From Tragulus kanchil (taxonomy: Eukaryota; Chordata; Mammalia; Artiodactyla; Tragulidae): DNA of 64,000 nt. The notes under the pieces are model-generated. The model saw only the letters and a list, made by a program, of their open reading frames with translations. It had not been told where the DNA came from and searched no databases. The stretch lies in the NCBI GenBank assembly GCA_022376925.1, contig JAIOJX010000025.1, positions 95,011,608-95,075,607 of the forward strand, read 5' to 3'. Positions 57,097-64,000 of this stretch are shown here, one piece after another. Both the position numbers and the translations under genes were made by a program. Each line of letters starts with the position of its first letter. Positions within the stretch are counted from its first letter, which is position 1.

Positions 57097-58917
57097 AGGT
57101 GCAGGTTACCAGAGTAATGGCCAAATCCAATAATTTTTCCTGGATTGAGATTGCATAAGACCTGGACTTTGATTTGAGTCTGTCCTAATAAACATGGAGG
57201 TTCTCTGTGGCTGAGCTCTTACCATCTTTCGAAGATGGGAAATTCCACTGGCTTGGTCATCAACACCCTCATTACATGATGTGAGGATTGGGGAGTGGCT
57301 TAATTCCAGATCCATGCTGCCACTCCATTTCATAGGTCTGGCAATTTCCAAGGTGGCTGCCCTGGATAGAATACAGAATTCTGCTTCTTATGGAAACCAC
57401 CACTTAACCATCTTTTAAACTCAAGGAAACCAACTGTCTCCTGGAAGAAGATCAGACCTCCCTTTGACCTCAGAGCCCAAGATCTCCACCAACCACTAAT
57501 TGGGCAATTGACTTTCTCTCTACTCTAGCCCTGAACTCACAACATATTAACACCTACTTGGGCAAGAGATCCCAGCATTCATGAAAAAGAGAACAGGTAT
57601 TGTTTCTATTTGAGAAAATGATCTTTTCATTCTTTTGGTAGTGAGTCCATTAAGCAGTGGGGGAAATTTATTAAGGTTTTGTTTTTTATTTTACTATTTA
57701 TCAATGGCTGTAGATCATCACAGATATAATAAGATGGTAATGTGATTGCAATTACAGTTCTGGACAGTGTATCTTCACTCAAGCAGGGAATAAACACTCC
57801 CCTGCCTGGTTTTGATTCTAATTTTGCACTAGCCAAAATTTTAGTCAAGGATAGGTTAACTGCCTGCTAAAATAATTTGCTTCTTCCTTTGAAGACAGTA
57901 TTCCAATAATAATGCTTCTTAAATAGCATTTAAAAAGCGGTGTGTTGACATGCCTGCTAAGACTGTTATGAAAGGACTTGAGGGAGACCACCATGAAAGA
58001 AAGAGTGACAGGTGCAAAGAGGGAAGCAAAGGGTGGGCCCTTTGTCCTAAACTCACTTATGCATTATCCATGGATTTGCACACATTGTTAGAATATGGTT
58101 AGGTATCTCCTTTCCATGTATTTTTATATCAAGGTGTCAACAGGCTTTATAAATCCAGACAGAATACCTTTAAGAATATTACTGAATAAGCACAGTCTGT
58201 CTCAGGTGCAGGTTACCAGAGTAATGGCCAAATCCAATAATTTTTCCTGGATTGAGATTGCATAAGACCTGGACTTTGATTTGAGTCTGTCCTAATAAAC
58301 ATGGAGGTTCTCTGTGGCTGAGCTCTTACCATCTTTCGAAGATGGGAAATTCCACTGGCTTGGTCATCAACACCCTCATTACATGATGTGAGGATTGGGG
58401 AGTGGCTTAATTCCAGATCCATGCTGCCACTCCATTTCATAGGTCTGGCAATTTCCAAGGTGGCTGCCCTGGATAGAATACAGAATTCTGCTTCTTATGG
58501 AAACCACCACTTAACCATCTTTTAAACTCAAGGAAACCAACTGTCTCCTGGAAGAAGATCAGACCTCCCTTTGACCTCAGAGCCCAAGATCTCCACCAAC
58601 CACTAATTGGGCAATTGACTTTCTCTCTACTCTAGCCCTGAACTCACAACATATTAACACCTACTTGGGCAAGAGATCCCAGCATTCATGAAAAAGAGAA
58701 CAGGTATTGTTTCTATTTGAGAAAATGATCTTTTCATTCTTTTGGTAGTGAGTCCATTAAGCAGTGGGGGAAATTTATTAAGGTTTTGTTTTTTATTTTA
58801 CTATTTATCAATGGCTGTAGATCATCACAGATATAATAAGATGGTAATGTGATTGCAATTACAGTTCTGGACAGTGTATCTTCACTCAAGCAGGGAATAA
58901 ACACTCCCCTGCCTGGT
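56780..58917. repeat. Tandem duplication 19 (about 1.106 kb)
   Basis: Copy A is 56780-57810 and copy B is 57886-58917, with 75 interposed bases, the longest junction insert. The last interposed bases (57871-57885) resemble the flank left of copy A. Confidence 0.93.
57097..57810. other. Segment left of the ERVL remnant, unassigned
   Basis: More GC-balanced than the surroundings and without long frames. It may be another decayed part of the same endogenous element, but I could not align it to a domain. Confidence 0.3.
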
Positions 58918-61900
58918 ATATGGCTATTGACCTAGTAAATGCTTTTGGGCATCTCCATAAGCCAAATTCATAAGGTGTAGTTTGGTTTCTAGTACCAAGG
59001 ATAGGAGAATATTAACTTGCCTAAAGGCTAGTTAATCTTTGTCAGTGCATTTCATTCCTTTTATATTGTGTTTCAGGGGGAACTCAATCATCTTAATACT
59101 CTATAGCACATGATGCTAGTGTATTAAGTTGATGAAATTATGCTTATAGGACCTAGTGAGCATGAGCTATAAAGTGTCTACATGCCTTCTTAAGAGAGAG
59201 ATGTGTCAGAGGGAGAGTGAAACACTGTTGATTTCACCTATAGCATAGGTGGAGTTTCTAGGTATAAGTCATCTTGGTTGTGTTGGGATAGTCCTTCTAA
59301 ACTGAGATATAAGTCCCTGTGCCTTGCATGGCTTGCTCCAAAGAATAGGAAGAACATTGTTTGAAGCTCTTTGAATCTGGAAGACCACATATAACACATG
59401 TGGAGATGCTAGTCTTACCATTCATTGGAAAACATGTAATGCTGCCAGTTTTGAGCAGAGCTGGGAGTAAGAAAAGCAAAATAGGCTCTTTGGCAAGACT
59501 GTGTTACTCACATTGTGACCTCTTAGACCTGATGGTGTTAGGCATTTGTTTCAGACAGTTTGCTTCAAGCTCACAGTGCAAACTCTTAGGCATTTGGAAA
59601 ACTTGACCTTTTCTAACAACTATTCTCCCTTCAAAACCTCAAAATTTTAATGTAAGTGAATATTTGACTCAAACTGCTTATTGTGAACTGGATGCTATCT
59701 AATTCATTGCACCATAAAGTAGACGTGTGCATACCATTCTAATATAAAATGACAATGGTATTTGGAGACAGGGCCATGGAGAGTCAGAAAGCATAAATAA
59801 ATGGCATGAGTGAGTAGCTTGGACTCCATGTCCACTGCTCCTATAACTTTCCTGCCATTCCCTCAGATGACACCTACAGTCTCATGTGGAATTCTCTATG
59901 GCCAGCTGAAGTGGGAAAGAAAGAGGATGGTTTATGAAGGCATAGTATGTGGTCATCAAACAGAAATGGATAGTTTTCGTGTACAACCTCTCTTAGGAGT
60001 GGCACTGAAAGACAATGTTTTCAATAGGCAGAACTTTGGACAGTCACATTGTTGTCCAATTAATATGGAAGGAGAGATAGCCTGCAGTATGAATTTATAT
60101 AAAATGGATAGGCCAGTGGTCAAGGCTTTTGGAAGTAAAACATAGGAATGTTAGTGGCAAGGTCTGGGGAGAGGATGTAGGATAGACCTTTCAGCACAAC
60201 AAAGATGGAGGGATATTTGTGTTCCATGTAAATGTCCATTAGAGAGTAGCATACTAGTGAATGAGTGCTTTTGATAATTAAGTGAATATGATGATATTTC
60301 TTCAGGATATCAGTCAACTTCTTTCCCTTAACTTTCATATTATTGATCGATAGAGATATATTAAGTAGGTTTGATGGCAGGAATGGAGGCTGTGTGTGGG
60401 CTCGGAGATATAAGCTTTTTTCTTGTGCCTTCCCATGGCTTGCTCCAAAGAATAGGAAGAACATTGTTTGAAGCTCTTTGAATCTGGAAGACCACATATA
60501 ACACATGTGGAGATGCTAGTCTTACCATTCATTGGAAAACATGTAATGCTGCCAGTTTTGAGCAGAGCTGGGAGTAAGAAAAGCAAAATAGGCTCTTTGG
60601 CAAGACTGTGTTACTCACATTGTGACCTCTTAGACCTGATGGTGTTAGGCATTTGTTTCAGACAGTTTGCTTCAAGCTCACAGTGCAAACTCTTAGGCAT
60701 TTGGAAAACTTGACCTTTTCTAACAACTATTCTCCCTTCAAAACCTCAAAATTTTAATGTAAGTGAATATTTGACTCAAACTGCTTATTGTGAACTGGAT
60801 GCTATCTAATTCATTGCACCATAAAGTAGACGTGTGCATACCATTCTAATATAAAATGACAATGGTATTTGGAGACAGGGCCATGGAGAGTCAGAAAGCA
60901 TAAATAAATGGCATGAGTGAGTAGCTTGGACTCCATGTCCACTGCTCCTATAACTTTCCTGCCATTCCCTCAGATGACACCTACAGTCTCATGTGGAATT
61001 CTCTATGGCCAGCTGAAGTGGGAAAGAAAGAGGATGGTTTATGAAGGCATAGTATGTGGTCATCAAACAGAAATGGATAGTTTTCGTGTACAACCTCTCT
61101 TAGGAGTGGCACTGAAAGACAATGTTTTCAATAGGCAGAACTTTGGACAGTCACATTGTTGTCCAATTAATATGGAAGGAGAGATAGCCTGCAGTATGAA
61201 TTTATATAAAATGGATAGGCCAGTGGTCAAGGCTTTTGGAAGTAAAACATAGGAATGTTAGTGGCAAGGTCTGGGGAGAGGATGTAGGATAGACCTTTCA
61301 GCACAACAAAGATGGAGGGATATTTGTGTTCCATGTAAATGTCCATTAGAGAGTAGCATACTAGTGAATGAGTGCTTTTGATAATTAAGTGAATATGATG
61401 ATATTTCTTCAGGATATCAGTCAACTTCTTTCCCTTAACTTTCATATTATTGATCGATAGAGATATATTAAGTAGGTTTGATGGCAGGAATGGAGGCTGT
61501 GTGTGGGCTCACCAACAGTGGTATGCTTTCATCAAGATTGATTTGTCCACAGCATCACTGTGTGTCCAGGTAAACTATTATAAAGGCCACTGATTAGCTC
61601 TCAATATGGTACCATTTATGGTGTTCATGTTAGTCTTCTGGAACAGTGGGATAGCATCTGAAGACTCACTTTTGGCACCATCAGTAGTAAAATCCTAGGA
61701 GATAAGGATGCTATGACGAGATTCAGTAAACACCTTAAACCAAGGCCAGTGTAAGGTGTTATCTTCCTAGAGTTGAGAATGGACCTTTCAACTAAAACCA
61801 AAAGCATAATTTGGGAAAGTTTTTCTTCCTTTTCGTTCAACCTTGGTCTGGGTGGGTTTATAATACTGGAGGTAGGAAAGCATTCATTAAGGAATTCAAT

Positions 61901-62205
61901 AATAGTTCCATTGAATCAGAAATGATTCTGCCCACTGGCCATTTTAGGCTACTAAAGCAATAGAACAATAGAAGTTATTGTACCATCTGGGGTGATGATC
62001 CTGATTACCAAGGTGAAACTGAGTTACTTCTGTACAGTGCAGTATGAGAAGAACTATTTCTGGAACCCAAGTGCATTCTTAGCTACTTAGGACTCTATTA
62101 CCCTGTGGCCCTTGGCAATGAAAAACTGTGGCAATATGATAAAGATGGGACCTCTTAAATACCCAGGTCCTAGAGGACTAGAGACTTGACTCAAGTGGTT
62201 AGGTT
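58918..62205 (+). mobile_element. Decayed ERVL-type (class III) pol remnant
   Basis: Resembles ERVL pol read on the plus strand: an RT-like segment at about 58918-59320, an RNase H-like region at about 59330-60150, and integrase/downstream sequence after 61511. Stops and frameshifts interrupt it throughout, the longest continuous frame being 111 codons (59810-60145), so it cannot encode a working enzyme. Duplication 20 repeats the RNase H part. It is an old inactive copy; the family call is from overall resemblance and needs a profile search. Confidence 0.6.
59327..61510. repeat. Tandem duplication 20 (1107 bases)
   Basis: Copy A is 59327-60403 and copy B is 60434-61510. I saw no base differences. 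The 30 interposed bases (60404-60433) read like a damaged version of 59303-59326, the true flank left of copy A. Confidence 0.96.
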
Positions 62206-62218
62206 AAGAATCCATCCA

Positions 62219-62481
62219 TGGGCTTCTCTGGTGGTCCAGTGGGTAAGGACACTGCCTCCAGTACAAGGGACGCTGGTTCGATCACTGGCCTGGGAAGATC
62301 CCATGTGCTGTGGAGCGGCTGGACCAATGTGTCCAATTACTGAGCTGGAACTCTGGAGCGCATGTGCCCAGAGCCAGTGCTCTGCAGCGAAAGAGGCTAC
62401 TGTGATGGGAGGCCCACAAAGACCAAAGAACAAAGATAAATAGATGAAAGACCAATAGAAGTGGCCAGAAAAAAAAAAAAA
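62219..62481 (+). mobile_element. CHR-2-like SINE
   Basis: Head GGCTTCTCTGGTGGTCCAGT, B-box-like GGTTCGATCAC, CHR-2-like middle and the 3' extension (aagaccaatagaagtggcc after a short deletion), then an A tail. Perfect 13-base target-site duplications AAGAATCCATCCA lie at 62206-62218 and 62482-62494. Confidence 0.93.
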
Positions 62482-62494
62482 AAGAATCCATCCA

Positions 62495-62740
62495 ACCATA
62501 TCTTTAAGAAGATAAGGAAAACATGGGCTAGGGATTGGAATAAAGTCACAATTTAGACCTATTGGCCAGTTACAGAAGCAGAGATTGTAACATTTTGCCT
62601 TGTAATAACTGTTTCTTTTCTGCATGTTTCCCCTGACTCCTTTTATGAAGAACACTGCTCGTAATTACCATTTCAGGTTGCAGTTGGTGACATGACTGCA
62701 TTGACATTGAAGGGAGGTAGCTGATTTTGGACGCGAGTTT
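62495..62740 (+). mobile_element. Possible 3' continuation of the ERVL remnant
   Basis: The segment with gaaaacatgggctagggatt and ttttatgaagaacactgctc follows the SINE insertion and looks like further internal retroviral-type sequence. No coding capacity. Low certainty. Confidence 0.35.
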
Positions 62741-63239
62741 TTCACCTGGTCAAAAGACAGGAGTGAATGCTGAGAGGTAAAAGGAGTGGAAAGTGCTGGG
62801 TACTTTTTGCCTCTTCTCCATCCTATGTGGAAATTCATCAGTGGACTTTGTTTCTGACTCCTGAATGGGTTGAGCCAATAGGAGGCAGAGTAGCATGAGG
62901 TGGTGGTGTCTTTCCTTTGTGATTCTGCAGGTGTTCTGTGTCCATTTCTTGAAGGTTATGTAGCTCTTTTCAGCTGACATTTTTCACGTAACTACCTTGT
63001 CTGGGTTTGGATAGCCAGTCTTCTTAGACTTTGGGCTCCCATGTTAATAGCCCACAGGCACGGAACCAGAAGTATTTCTGGTTGGTTCCCTAAAACCTAC
63101 TCATGGCAAATGGTTTCTTTTAAAAATTCCCCTCAGATTACCTGATCTCAGTATGTCCTACTGGGACCCTGACTGACTCATATACAATAGTTCAGCTAGT
63201 CTATGTAATCGTGCTATGACATAGGTTGGATTCATCCTG
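62741..63239. other. Intergenic DNA, no gene
   Basis: Nothing recognised. Confidence 0.5.
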
Positions 63240-63600
63240 TCACTTCTGTTGTTGGAACATTCCAGTGGCTTTTCATTGTGCTTTAAATAAAACCCAAACA
63301 GCATGACTTCCAAAGCCATCCTTGATCTGATTTCTTCCTCCTCCAAGCTGATTTCTTGTCACTCTCCTTCGCCCTCATTGCACTCTCTACTTTAAGACCT
63401 GCTGTTTCTCCTGAGAGTCTCATCACAAATATCTGCCTGTCCATAATCCAAATTTCAGTTTAAATGTCCTATCCTCAGAGGACCTTTCCTTAACCTTTCA
63501 ATCAAAAGTAGTCATTCAGAGATTATCACATCATCCCATATTAACTTTTCTTATAGAATTTATCGCTCACTGATATTTTATTTATTTTATGTTTATAAAA
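63240..63600 (+). mobile_element. L2 LINE 3' fragment
   Basis: The L2-type order of segments: cactctccttcgccctcatt, atatctgcctgtccataatc, tcagaggacctttccttaac and a TATTTTATTTATTTTATG end. Diverged. Confidence 0.65.
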
Positions 63601-64000
63601 TCCACCCCTATCTTTAAGAAGATAAGGAAAACATGGGCTAGGGATTGGAATAAAGTCACAATTTAGACCTATTGGCCAGTTACAGAAGCAGAGATTGTAA
63701 CATTTTGCCTTGTAATAACTGTTTCTTTTCTGCATGTTTCCCCTGACTCCTTTTATGAAGAACACTGCTCGTAATTACCATTTCAGGTTGCAGTTGGTGA
63801 CATGACTGCATTGACATTGAAGGGAGGTAGCTGATTTTGGACGCGAGTTTTTCACCTGGTCAAAAGACAGGAGTGAATGCTGAGAGGTAAAAGGAGTGGA
63901 AAGTGCTGGGTACTTTTTGCCTCTTCTCCATCCTATGTGGAAATTCATCAGTGGACTTTGTTTCTGACTCCTGAATGGGTTGAGCCAATAGGAGGCAGAG

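Larger units (their letters stand above)
62499..64000. repeat. Tandem duplication 21 (about 1.11 kb offset), cut by window end
   Basis: Copy A starts at 62499 and copy B at 63609. The matched part visible is about 392 bases (to 62890 and 64000) with no differences noticed. Confidence 0.93.

Noticed and set aside
59810..61252. Two identical 111-codon frames as a possible gene pair
   Set aside because: They lie in the ERVL-like remnant and are copies through duplication 20.
1389..64000. The duplications as a novel repeat or amplification system
   Set aside because: There is no shared sequence, terminal motif or target duplication among the units, only a shared size, and copies cut known elements arbitrarily.
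1..64000. CRISPR arrays, bacterial operons or phage genes
   Set aside because: No spaced short repeats or dense coding; the introns, SINEs and LINEs identify mammalian nuclear DNA.

Overview
This is nuclear DNA from a ruminant mammal. The evidence is a partial SPP1 (osteopontin) gene, a truncated BovB LINE, many tRNA-derived Bov-tA and CHR SINEs, L1 tails, L2/MIR/MLT1 relics and an ERVL remnant. BovB together with Bov-tA points to Ruminantia. The SPP1 peptide is not identical to the cattle or sheep protein as I know them. The recent CHR-2-like SINEs with a long 3' body might fit a basal ruminant, but that is speculation.

Layout. SPP1 lies on the minus strand at the left edge: promoter and exon 1 near 5.6-5.8 kb, exons 2 to 6 between 4.5 kb and base 116, and the last exon off the left end. 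All coding exons seen are multiples of three and together encode 171 residues: signal peptide, acidic phospho-Ser/Asp tract and the RGD integrin site. Everything to the right is SPP1 upstream flank. In other mammals this is the long interval towards MEPE. I see no further protein-coding gene, rRNA, tRNA gene or CRISPR array. The interval holds SINEs throughout, L1 3' ends (12.6, 15.8-18.6, 24.8-25.7, 51.2-54.3 kb), MER5-like and MLT1 elements (25.9, 28.6, 41.6, 46.1 kb), BovB (30.5-32.2 kb), two related LTR-like segments (25.1 and 35.2 kb), L2 (38.2 and 63.2 kb) and a decayed ERVL pol region (58.9-62.7 kb).

The dominant and most unusual feature is not a gene. The window contains 21 direct, near-identical tandem duplications, each with a copy-to-copy offset of about 1.06-1.19 kb (mean of the 20 complete ones about 1.10 kb). 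They add roughly 22 kb, so about a third of the sequence is redundant. They ignore gene and repeat boundaries, the copies differ mostly by homopolymer or microsatellite length and occasional single bases, and several junctions carry short stretches that look like corrupted versions of the expected flank. I read them as unmerged overlapping segments of a draft assembly, not biology. They falsely duplicate SPP1 exon 4 and the SPP1 core promoter. No exciting new molecular system is evident; the points of real interest are the assembly pattern, a SINE dimer sharing one target-site duplication, and sequence change around the SPP1 RGD site.
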